6,819 nt of DNA from AG-12 sp035531535 (lineage in GTDB: Bacteria; Chloroflexota; Dormibacteria; Aeolococcales; Bog-877), in assembly GCA_035531535.1 (NCBI GenBank), contig DATKSV010000026.1, forward strand, positions 1 through 6,819, read 5' to 3'. Below, one piece after another: positions 1 to 5,498 of the stretch (the stretch's first letter is position 1; every line of letters begins with the position of its first letter). The translations under genes and the position numbers were made by a program. The notes under the pieces were generated by a model. It made no database searches, had not been told where the DNA came from, and was given only the letters and a program-made list of their open reading frames with translations.

Positions 1-176
1 AGGGCAGCCACCTAAGTGGCGCAAGACCCGAAACGGCGACGGCAACCTTGGCAGAGTCCAGGTCGGGAAAGACCGCTCGTCCCCACCGGGTGTTACTTGT
101 GGGCACTCAATAGGAACGGTTGACCGCGTCCCACAGGGCGGCGGGTTCAGTTCGGACGAGGTTGTAGACTTCGGCA

Positions 177-398
177 ATGGCTTCCAATGCACCCATGGAA
201 CCGGGCGTGGCCGAGATCGCTGAGATTCTCTACCAGGCGCTGGCTGCGGCCGGCCACGCCGGTTACTGTCCGGCCCGGTTGGGTCCCATCTACGACGAGG
301 GATCGAGCCGATGGGGCAGGCCCGATCCGGCCTGGGCTTGCACCTGCGGTCGCGACAAGGCGCTCGCCAGGTACGAGTCCTGGAGGCACGCCCGGTGA
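177..398 (+). CDS. Small hypothetical protein (73 aa), weakly supported
   Basis: I do not recognise this protein. The reading frame starts with ATG and shows a coding-like composition, with about four fifths of third codon positions being G or C. The product has a predicted amphipathic helix near residues 8-26, then a glycine/proline-rich stretch, and three cysteines at residues 31, 55 and 57, the last two forming a CxC pair, before a basic, helical C-terminus. There is no good Shine-Dalgarno sequence: the nearest GAGG lies about 15 bases upstream of the ATG. A second in-frame ATG is at residue 7. A 94-aa ORF occupies the opposite strand but looks like a shadow because its product is rich in Arg, Pro, Gly and Ser. 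The frame could be non-coding in DNA this GC-rich. Confidence 0.27.
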   Translation: MASNAPMEPGVAEIAEILYQALAAAGHAGYCPARLGPIYDEGSSRWGRPDPAWACTCGRDKALARYESWRHAR

Positions 399-466
399 TT
401 CCCGGCTCAGGGTCTCTCGCCGCGGGTCCAACCAAGGTTCGTAACCTCTGTTTGGAACCCGTGACT

Positions 467-488
467 AGGGGGCCGGCGCCGGCCCCCT
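467..488. repeat. Perfect 22-bp GC-rich palindrome just before the GNAT start codon
   Basis: The stretch equals its own reverse complement over all 22 bases, with no spacer. As RNA it could fold into a stem of about 9 pairs with a GCGC tetraloop. Its right edge lies 8 bases before the GTG at 497, where a Shine-Dalgarno sequence would normally sit. No U-tract follows on either strand, so it is not a canonical intrinsic terminator, though U-less hairpins are often proposed as terminators in high-GC bacteria. It could also be an operator for a dimeric regulator or a translational block. Confidence 0.6.
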
Positions 489-496
489 GAAAGCCC

Positions 497-1360
497 GTGC
501 TGGTCAGCTCGCTGGGCTACCGAACCGACCTCATGGTGCGCCAACTGGCCGGCTCGGTGATCAGCGACCGCGGGGCCCATCTGGTCGTGCGATCGCCTGG
601 CAATCCGGACTTCTATTGGGGCAACTTCCTGCTCCTCGCCGGTGCGCCCAAGCCAGGGGAAAGTGAGCGCTGGCTGACCGCCTTCGGGAGCGAGTTTCCC
701 GATGCCCGGCATGTAGCGATTGGCGTGGATGTCGCTGATGGAGACCCTGGGGCGGTGACTGAGCTGATTGCCGCTGGACTCGCGGTTGAGGTCGACACCG
801 TGCTGGCGGCCCGTTCTCTTTTGGAGCCGGCATCACCCAACCGACAGGCGACCTATTACCCATTGCGCACCGCTGAGGATTGGGGCCAGGCCAGCGCCCT
901 GCGCCGGGCGGTGGCGACGGCCGAAGGCCTCGACTCAGCGGCTCACCAGCGCTTCCTCGAGCGTCAGATCGACGAGGACCGGCGACTGGTCGGGGCTGGC
1001 CACGGACACTTCTTCGGCGCGTTTGCTTCCGGCCAGCTGTTGGCACTTCTGGGCCTGGTGACCGATGGCACCGGGGTGGCCCGCTTCCAGAGCGTCGAGA
1101 CCCATCCTGATCATCGTCGCCAAGGCCTGGCGAGCACGCTGGTCTACCAGGCGGGGCGGTATGGCCTGCGGGAGATGGGGGCACGTAACCTGGTCATAGT
1201 CGCCGATCCCAGCGGCCCGGCCATCAGGATCTATCGGGCCATCGGGTTCCTTGAAACCGAGCGGCAGGTGGGCCTGGCCCGTCCGGCTTCAGCCTTGCCA
1301 GCGGCAGCAGAGCCGTTGCGGTCGCCACCCGGGTCTCGGCCCACCCTGGTTGGGCGTTGA
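497..1360 (+). CDS. GNAT-family N-acetyltransferase
   Basis: This is a probable cytosolic acetyl-CoA-dependent N-acetyltransferase of 287 aa; the substrate cannot be told from sequence. The N-terminal region (residues 1-100), with the motifs LGYRTDL (6-12), VVRSPGNPDFYWGNFLL (30-46) and HVAIGVD (72-78), is typical of a larger GNAT subfamily that I recall from actinobacteria and soil bacteria. The catalytic GNAT fold lies in residues 120-260: a beta strand ending in FQSVETHP, the acetyl-CoA pyrophosphate loop RRQGLA (207-212), and the motif-B segment IYRAIGF (245-251). The last 25 or so residues are a Pro/Ala/Arg-rich tail. A stop codon (488-490) sits in frame just upstream, so translation must start at GTG 497 or later. 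LGYRTDL is conserved in the family as I remember it, which favours 497 over the ATG at 533. There is no visible Shine-Dalgarno site. Confidence 0.9.
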   Translation: MLVSSLGYRTDLMVRQLAGSVISDRGAHLVVRSPGNPDFYWGNFLLLAGAPKPGESERWLTAFGSEFPDARHVAIGVDVADGDPGAVTELIAAGLAVEVDTVLAARSLLEPASPNRQATYYPLRTAEDWGQASALRRAVATAEGLDSAAHQRFLERQIDEDRRLVGAGHGHFFGAFASGQLLALLGLVTDGTGVARFQSVETHPDHRRQGLASTLVYQAGRYGLREMGARNLVIVADPSGPAIRIYRAIGFLETERQVGLARPASALPAAAEPLRSPPGSRPTLVGR

Positions 1361-1455
1361 AGCTTCGCGCCACTCCGGGCTTGGGGTGGGGAGAGTGCTT
1401 GGTCTTTGCCGCTTCGCGGTTCGCGGCCGCGAGGGCTCCGGGCGTGCTCCCTAAG

Positions 1456-1461
1456 TAGAAT
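1456..1461 (+). promoter_or_regulatory. Possible -10 box for the ABC-F gene
   Basis: TAGAAT matches five of six positions of the sigma-70 -10 consensus and lies in the gap between the GNAT and ABC-F genes. No acceptable -35 hexamer is found at normal spacing. If used, it would give a leader of roughly 120 bases before the GTG at 1590. Confidence 0.25.
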
Positions 1462-1576
1462 GGACTCCCCGGGTGGTCCGGACTCGGCCGGATCGGTAAT
1501 CCGCGCCGTCCAAGTTTGCCGCAGGGCTGCTCGGCGTACCTCAGCCTCGCCTGACTGGTTGTCACGGAGCCAGCTC

Positions 1577-1582
1577 AAGGAG
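1577..1582 (+). promoter_or_regulatory. Ribosome binding site of the ABC-F gene
   Basis: AAGGAG lies 7 bases before the GTG at 1590. This is optimal spacing and is the main reason for choosing that start. Confidence 0.85.
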
Positions 1583-1589
1583 AACCGCG

Positions 1590-3251
1590 GTGGCACACAT
1601 CGACTTGGCTCACGTGCGCTACGACCTGCCGGATGGCAGGCCGCTGCTCAGCGATGTGTCCTTCCGGCTTGCCAGCGGCACCAAGACTGCCCTGATCGGG
1701 CCAAATGGGACTGGCAAGACCACCCTGCTGCGGATCATGGGTGGCGACCTTCGGGCCGTGGGCGGCAGCCTCAGCCGGACGGGAACGCTGGCGGTGATGC
1801 CACAAGCCATTGGCAAGCTGGAGCAGCCCGCCTCCGTCCGAGAGCTCTTGGCGTCGGTGGCTCCGGATCGGGTCCATCGGGCGGCCGCGGCCTTGCGGGC
1901 GGCCGAGGCTCTCCGCGACCTTCGGAGCGATGAGCAATCTCATCTGGCGTTCGCCCAGGCGCTGGCGGATTGGGGCGACGCGGGTGGGTACCAGGCGGAG
2001 GCCGTCTGGGACAAGGTCTGCCAGGCTGCCCTCGGGCTGGCTCTGGACGAAGTCACCGAGCGGGATGTACGCACCCTCTCGGGAGGGGAGCAGAAGCGAC
2101 TGGTGCTGGAGGCACTCCTGCGCGGCGAGGCCGACATTCTCCTGCTCGACGAGCCGGACAACTTTCTTGACGTGCCCGCCAAGCGCTGGTTGGAAGGGCG
2201 GATTCAAGAGAGTGCCAAGACGATTCTCCTGGTCTCGCACGACCGCGAGCTGCTCTCCCAGACAGCCGAGCGGATAGTCACTCTCGAGAGCGGGCGGGCC
2301 TGGGTCCACGGCGACCGCTTTGTCACCTACTCCCAGGCGCGCTCGGCTCGGCTCGACCGGCTCGAAGAGCTCAATCGAAGGTGGTTGGAGGAGCGCGACA
2401 GGCTCCGGTCCATGGTCAGGCGCCTGGGTGAGCAGGCGCGCATCTCGCCCGACATGGCCTCGCGTTATCGGGCGGCCCAGACCCGGCTGCGCAAGTTTGA
2501 AGAGATGGGTCCACCGGAGAGCCCCCCCTCCGACCAGAAGGTGCAGATGCGTCTGCGTGGCGGACGAACTGGGGTCAAGGCCTTGAGCTGCGTCGAACTA
2601 GAGCTGGTCGGTCTGGTGGGGCCGTTCAGCCTCGAAGTCTTCTACGGAGAGCGGCTCGCGGTCCTGGGCTCAAACGGGTCGGGAAAGTCTCGATTCCTGG
2701 AGTTGCTCGCCCAGCAAGGCCCTGCGGGTTCGCCAGGTAGCAGCCAAGACACGCTCCCCCGGAGCCGAGGTCCGGTGCCGCATCAGGGCCGCTGCCGGCT
2801 GGGGGCCCGGGTCGTGCCGGGCTACTTCGCCCAGTCCTACGAGCTCTCTGCAGCCGACGACAACTCGCTAGTTGAGATTCTCTTCCGGAAGTGCTCGTTG
2901 CAGCGCGGCCCGGCGGTCTCATCCTTGGCGCGTTACGAGCTGGAGCTCCAGGCGGACCAGACGCCAGCGACTCTCTCCGGCGGCCAGCTGGCCCGGTTCC
3001 AGATCCTGCTGCTAGAGCAGTCAGGAGTGACCCTGCTGTTGTTGGACGAGCCCACCGGCAACCTGGACCTGGTCAGCGCCCAGGCTCTGGAGGATGGTCT
3101 AAGGGCCTACCACGGAACCGTGATCTCGGTCACCCATGACCGCTGGTTCGCCCGCTCCTTCGACCGCTTCTTGGTCTTCGACGAGGACGGGGTCGTCCGG
3201 GAGGTTCAGGAGCCGATCTGGGAGACGGGGCGCGCGCCGCGGCCCAGTTGA
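1590..3251 (+). CDS. ABC-F family ATPase with two nucleotide-binding domains
   Basis: This is a soluble ABC protein of 553 aa with no membrane segments. Members of the ABC-F class act on the ribosome in translation quality control or antibiotic protection rather than in transport; which applies here cannot be decided. Cassette 1 has Walker A GPNGTGKTT (37-45), Q-loop Gln72, signature LSGGEQKR (163-170), Walker B ILLLDEPDNFLD (183-194) and switch His217. A charged helical linker of about 245-310 with many Arg, Glu and Leu residues corresponds to the interdomain arm. Cassette 2 has Walker A GSNGSGKS (360-367), Q-loop Gln415, an altered signature LSGGQLARFQ (462-471), Walker B LLLLDEPTGNLD (482-493) and His516. 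The GTG start follows AAGGAG at 7 bases. The segment at about 376-403 between Walker A and the Q-loop of cassette 2 is Pro/Gly/Ser-rich and loop-like. The gene stands 229 bases after the GNAT gene, so an operon is possible but not shown. The length is normal for the family. Confidence 0.95.
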   Translation: MAHIDLAHVRYDLPDGRPLLSDVSFRLASGTKTALIGPNGTGKTTLLRIMGGDLRAVGGSLSRTGTLAVMPQAIGKLEQPASVRELLASVAPDRVHRAAAALRAAEALRDLRSDEQSHLAFAQALADWGDAGGYQAEAVWDKVCQAALGLALDEVTERDVRTLSGGEQKRLVLEALLRGEADILLLDEPDNFLDVPAKRWLEGRIQESAKTILLVSHDRELLSQTAERIVTLESGRAWVHGDRFVTYSQARSARLDRLEELNRRWLEERDRLRSMVRRLGEQARISPDMASRYRAAQTRLRKFEEMGPPESPPSDQKVQMRLRGGRTGVKALSCVELELVGLVGPFSLEVFYGERLAVLGSNGSGKSRFLELLAQQGPAGSPGSSQDTLPRSRGPVPHQGRCRLGARVVPGYFAQSYELSAADDNSLVEILFRKCSLQRGPAVSSLARYELELQADQTPATLSGGQLARFQILLLEQSGVTLLLLDEPTGNLDLVSAQALEDGLRAYHGTVISVTHDRWFARSFDRFLVFDEDGVVREVQEPIWETGRAPRPS

Positions 3252-3694
3252 GAGGGCGGCGGCGGCGGCCAATCTTCCGCAGCGCACGCTGCCGGGAGTG
3301 CCTTGGGCGGCACTGGCGGCGCTGTTCCGGCGAACTGGCGCAGTGCACCTGGCGGTTGTCCGTAAGCGGGGCCTGAGGTGGTTTAGGAGACGGTCAGAAC
3401 CGCAGGTCATGCGGTCGGCGGATACTCCCCGCTGATCACGGTGGTGCTGCTAGCGGGGGCCCGGCCGTGCCACGGGCCGCCCTGGTGAGGCGGCCAATTG
3501 CCTCGTTATCAGGCTGGCCCGGGGCGCGTCAGGGGGGGCGGGGCTGGAGCCTTCCTGGTCATCTCTACGGCGAAGATCTGCGAGGTTATGCCGCCTTGGG
3601 ATCACCAGACCGTTGCAGATTGAGGTCCACATCAGCTGGCGCCCAGGGTGCCTTGAATGGTTCCCGGGCCGTTGTCCGATCTCAAAGGTCGAGG
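3252..3694. other. Intergenic stretch without a supported gene
   Basis: About 440 bases follow the ABC-F stop and precede the tRNA scar. Open frames are present, but none has a ribosome binding site, a recognisable product or a convincing start; the frame open to 3435 is an out-of-frame continuation from inside the ABC-F gene. A 6-bp inverted repeat (3458-3463 with 3473-3478, 9-base loop) is the only structure I noted, and it is too weak to call a terminator. Confidence 0.6.
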
Positions 3695-3745
3695 TGGTGC
3701 GCCCAGAGGGATTTGAGCCCCCGCAAACCCAGATCCGTAGTCTGG
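3695..3745 (-). other. 3' half of a tRNA-Arg(ACG) gene; candidate attachment-site scar
   Basis: Read on the minus strand from 3745 to 3695, the parts of a tRNA 3' half appear in order. The anticodon arm is CCAGA, loop CTACGGA, TCTGG, with five perfect pairs and anticodon ACG. A 6-base variable region follows. The T arm has GGGGG pairing CCCTC around the loop CTCAAAT. Then come the acceptor strand TGGGCGC, discriminator A and encoded CCA. No 5' acceptor strand GCGCCCA or D arm lies at the required distance upstream, so this is not a complete tRNA. Position 54 of the T loop is C instead of the near-universal T, which suggests the copy is no longer under selection. Tyrosine recombinases commonly integrate in the anticodon or T arm and leave such a 3' copy at one end of the element. 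With this orientation the element would lie to the right. An intact tRNA at the other end is not in the window. Confidence 0.65.
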
Positions 3746-3787
3746 CGCTGCCCGTCGGACGTGGCCCGTGATCTCCCCGGCAGCGCC
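3744..3787. repeat. 9-bp perfect inverted repeat at the edge of the tRNA scar
   Basis: GGCGCTGCC at 3744-3752 and its exact reverse complement GGCAGCGCC at 3779-3787 are separated by 26 bases. The left copy overlaps the end of the tRNA anticodon stem by two bases, so it sits exactly where tRNA-like sequence stops. It could be part of a recombination site or simply a hairpin. Confidence 0.5.
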
Positions 3788-4222
3788 TGATATGTGGTTA
3801 GTGCTGCTTCGCTGTGCTTGACACTGTTAGCGTGATCCGGCGTCGATAGTGCAACAGATCCGGCCCAAGACACGCGTGACTCTGGTTGAAAAGGGACCGA
3901 AGAGGAGCGCGAAGCCGCCGGCAACAGGGATGGCTATGAGTTCCCTTTCTCCACGGTGCCGCAGGCATCAGCGCCCGTGCCGACCAGCCTGTCACCAGTC
4001 CCAGAACTCGTCGCGAGAGGCGCCGAGATCGTGGAGCAGCCTGACCAGGGCTTGTGGCCAGAACGCGTACCCCGGGGTGACAGTGGGCGCGGGATAGCTG
4101 GCCGTCGCGACTGAGCGTCTGAAGTTGCGGCGCTCCGTCACCTCTAAGATCGGTCCCGAACTACCGGAGCAGATTGACCGGTTCGCGGTACTCAAGGTCG
4201 GGAAGCGCCCCGGACCGGGGGG
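3788..4222. other. Stretch without a supported gene
   Basis: About 435 bases lie between the tRNA scar and the small hicB-like gene. A 67-aa minus-strand frame (4195-3992) ends in an Arg/Leu-rich, Trp-containing stretch with fairly coding-like composition, but it has no ribosome binding site and matches no family I know. A TTGACA hexamer at 3818-3823 (+) has no -10 box at usual spacing and no gene after it. The region may be decayed element DNA. Confidence 0.5.
4208..4220 (-). terminator. Possible hairpin after the hicB-like gene
   Basis: A 13-base near-palindrome (CCCCGG, one central base, CCGGGG) begins 2 bases after the minus-strand stop at 4223. It could act as a short U-less terminator hairpin. 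The stem is only 4-6 pairs, so this is tentative. Confidence 0.25.
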
Positions 4223-4435
4223 TCAGAGTGTGACCAGTTCGAGATGCCAGGACGCGTCGCTTCGCAGCTCGTCGAGTGCCTCTGGATAGGTCTGGACGAG
4301 GTCACGCAGATTCGCCAGCGCCTCTTCCTGCGTCACCCCCTGCGCGACAGCGCGCAGTTCGGAGGCGTGGGCGACCCATCCGCGCCCGGGCGCCTCGATC
4401 AGGGTCACCGCGACGGTCACGGGCTCAGCGAGCAT
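4223..4435 (-). CDS. HicB-like antitoxin-family protein, apparently without a HicA partner
   Basis: This 70-aa protein matches the compact HicB/UPF0150 fold. An opening beta strand VTVAVTLIEA (6-15) is followed by the turn and strand GRGWVAHASELRAV (17-30), then AQGVTQEEALANLRDLVQTYPEAL (31-54), which contains the family's G-x-T-x-EEAL-NL-R helix. In HicAB systems this fold binds and neutralises the HicA mRNA interferase, and it also occurs in orphan proteins. The start is an ATG preceded by GGGGGA at 6 bases. No added DNA-binding domain is visible. It lies 230 bases downstream of the hicB pseudogene on the same strand, and no HicA-like frame with a G-S-H motif is found directly on either side. 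It may be an orphan antitoxin left over from a second module or one that acts with the nearby hicA. Confidence 0.78.
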   Translation of the reverse strand: MLAEPVTVAVTLIEAPGRGWVAHASELRAVAQGVTQEEALANLRDLVQTYPEALDELRSDASWHLELVTL

Positions 4436-4665
4436 GGTCAGTCCCCCGGTATAGGACCGCTACTTAGTCCGCCACGGAGTTTCCGCACCGAGGACAGGCT
4501 CCCGAACGCACAGTTGGGGCGGACGCTCGACGCACCCCGACGAGAGGCTGCACCCGGTCGGGCCGGGTAGGATGACACCTTCGGCATTGCGTCCCGCCGG
4601 GACCCAGGCTGTGGCGCTCGAACATACGCCGGCGTCGGTCCCTGTCGCCCCCGTGGTCCGGATGC

Positions 4666-4855
4666 TCACCCTGGGACGTGGATTGCTGTCTGGGTGACGA
4701 GAGGATGTCCTGCCAGCGGCGGTGCCCTAGCACCGTTGGCGAAGCAGAGCTCGAGGGCCTCCTTCAAGGTTGGCCAGGCTCTTCTCCTCGGTCGGCCCCT
4801 GAGTGGTTACCTCAACCTGGAGGCAGTGCGCTACGTACCTATGGGAGAACCCGCT
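4666..4855 (-). pseudogene. hicB: Frameshifted, start-less hicB antitoxin remnant
   Basis: Two frames joined by one frameshift give a clear HicB/UPF0150 protein. The first frame runs from the codon after the hicA stop and reads YVAHCLQVEVTTQG then PTEEKSLANL, ending at 4766. One extra G at about 4765 shifts the frame. The next frame reads KEALELCFANGA and continues to a C-terminus PLVTQTAIHVPG with a TGA at 4668-4666, which looks like the natural end of the family. The corrected product is about 62 residues, whereas full-length relatives of this type are roughly 70 or a little more. The missing part is the first beta strand and the start codon: the sequence before YVAHC is in frame with the hicA stop, and no ATG or GTG is available. 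A single-base sequencing error could explain the shift but not the missing start. It was probably the original downstream antitoxin of the hicA gene. Confidence 0.75.
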
Positions 4856-5062
4856 TCACAGCGCCTCGCGCAGCTCGTCGAGGGTCAGCCCGAACTCCGC
4901 CGCCACCTGCCGGAGCTGCACGGTCCCAAGTTCGCGGGCATCGTGGTAAGCGAAGGTACGCAGCTCCCCACCCTTTGCGAACCGCTTGTGAGAGCCGCGC
5001 TCTCGCACGATCACCCACCCACAGCGCTCAAGGGCCTTGACCACCTCACGGGCTTTGGGCAC
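4856..5062 (-). CDS. hicA: HicA-type toxin (mRNA interferase)
   Basis: The 68-aa product fits the HicA/YcfA family: small, basic, double-stranded-RNA-binding-like proteins that cleave mRNA and tmRNA and arrest translation. The N-terminal helix carries the family pattern AREVVKALERCGWVIVRERGSHKRF (4-28). His25 in G-S-H is the expected catalytic histidine. The centre TFAYHDARELGTVQLRQVAAEFGL (36-59) and the acidic C-terminal helix LDELREAL are also as expected, and the length is normal. The start is GTG 5062-5060, immediately after the TGA (5065-5063) of the upstream hicB. No separate Shine-Dalgarno is seen, so translation is probably coupled to hicB. The catalytic residue and C-terminus are intact, so the toxin looks potentially active. 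It is followed directly by a dead second hicB. Confidence 0.88.
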   Translation of the reverse strand: MPKAREVVKALERCGWVIVRERGSHKRFAKGGELRTFAYHDARELGTVQLRQVAAEFGLTLDELREAL

Positions 5063-5455
5063 TCAGGCGGAGACGTGATGAGGCGGTGCCCCGAGCCGCG
5101 CTGGAATGTGGATACGCTCCACCCCGGCGGGAGGCGCAGACCCTTCTTCCCCTTCTAGAGTGAACGCGATGGCGTCACGGGCCTGGAGGACGGCAGCGGC
5201 CCTCGTCTTGTCACCGCCGACTATGCCCAGGCTAGGCACCCGGAAGCCCCACCCGTCCGACTCGGGGTCGTGGACCAGCTCGACCTCGAAGTTGATCGAA
5301 CGTCCCGAGGCCCGTCGGGGTCGGCCCGGGGCGTGGCGGAGCAGGGACAATGCAAGCTCCGACAATCCGCGCAATAGCCCGACGCCAGCGTTTGTCTCAG
5401 CCTCGGTCCTGGGCCGCCGCTCCCGTGGGGTTTGGAGCTGCACGCCTCGGCTCAT
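5063..5455 (-). CDS. hicB: HicB-family antitoxin with a 53-residue N-terminal extension
   Basis: The C-terminal part (residues 54-103) is a HicB fold: strand INFEVELVHDPESDGWGFRV, then PSLGIVGGDKTRAAAVLQARDAIAFTLEGEE, in which G-x-K-T-R-A-A-A corresponds to the usual G-x-T-R-E-E-A helix start. It should neutralise the HicA encoded on the very next base. Residues 105-130 form a Pro/His-rich tail. Residues 1-53 are unusual: a basic, Arg-rich start, a Leu-rich segment likely to be helical (about 24-40), and an Arg/Pro/Gly linker. The start is well supported, because AGGAGG lies 7 bases before the ATG at 5455 and no good internal start exists close to the HicB fold. HicB proteins usually carry an extra DNA-binding domain at the C-terminus, so this extension may hold a different function or be unstructured. 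Stop and hicA start are adjacent, giving a two-gene operon. Confidence 0.78.
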   Translation of the reverse strand: MSRGVQLQTPRERRPRTEAETNAGVGLLRGLSELALSLLRHAPGRPRRASGRSINFEVELVHDPESDGWGFRVPSLGIVGGDKTRAAAVLQARDAIAFTLEGEEGSAPPAGVERIHIPARLGAPPHHVSA

Positions 5456-5462
5456 CGGTGTT

Positions 5463-5468
5463 CCTCCT
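5463..5468 (-). promoter_or_regulatory. Strong Shine-Dalgarno sequence of the hicB-hicA operon
   Basis: On the minus strand AGGAGG lies 7 bases before the ATG at 5455. It is the strongest ribosome binding site in the toxin-antitoxin region and fixes the start of the extended hicB. An antitoxin translated efficiently ahead of a toxin that lacks its own site fits the expected excess of antitoxin. Confidence 0.85.
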
Positions 5469-5477
5469 GTCGGGCCG

Positions 5478-5498
5478 CTAGCCAGCCCTTACGGTTAG
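5478..5498 (-). promoter_or_regulatory. Possible operator upstream of hicB-hicA
   Basis: An imperfect inverted repeat, CTAGCC (5478-5483) and GGTTAG (5493-5498), matches at five of six positions with a 9-base spacer. It lies 23-43 bases upstream of the hicB start. HicB-type antitoxins usually repress their own promoter, so an operator is expected about here. The match is short and may be chance. Confidence 0.22.

Noticed and set aside
561..1184. 207-aa minus-strand ORF opposite the GNAT gene
   Set aside because: Its product is an Arg/Pro/Ser-rich shadow with no recognisable motif, while the opposite strand encodes a clear GNAT protein.
1421..1432. 12-bp perfect palindrome TCGCGGCCGCGA
   Set aside because: It is short and expected by chance in DNA this rich in CG dinucleotides; no U-tract or promoter relation is seen.
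1575..2309. 244-aa minus-strand ORF opposite the ABC-F gene
   Set aside because: It is antisense to conserved Walker A, signature and Walker B codons of the ABC-F gene, so its length is explained by GC-rich shadow coding.
3282..3435. Possible small gene directly after the ABC-F gene
   Set aside because: The frame has no start codon with a ribosome binding site and is the tail of a shadow frame that begins inside the ABC-F gene.
3695..3790. A complete tRNA gene
   Set aside because: The only partial match to the 5' acceptor strand (GCGC near 3784) is about 15 bases too far from the anticodon arm, and no D arm can be formed.
3818..3850. TTGACA (-35-like, + strand) followed by GATAGT
   Set aside because: The spacing is 21 bases, the -10 matches only four of six positions, and no gene follows on the plus strand.
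4464..4733. Minus-strand frame with two CxxC pairs (CRRC and CPRCG), suggesting a zinc ribbon
   Set aside because: Its upstream half overlaps the hicB pseudogene in another frame, no ribosome binding site is visible, and the surrounding residues do not match a zinc-ribbon family I know.
4694..5158. 154-aa plus-strand ORF
   Set aside because: It is antisense to hicA and the ends of both hicB genes, whose family motifs are unambiguous.
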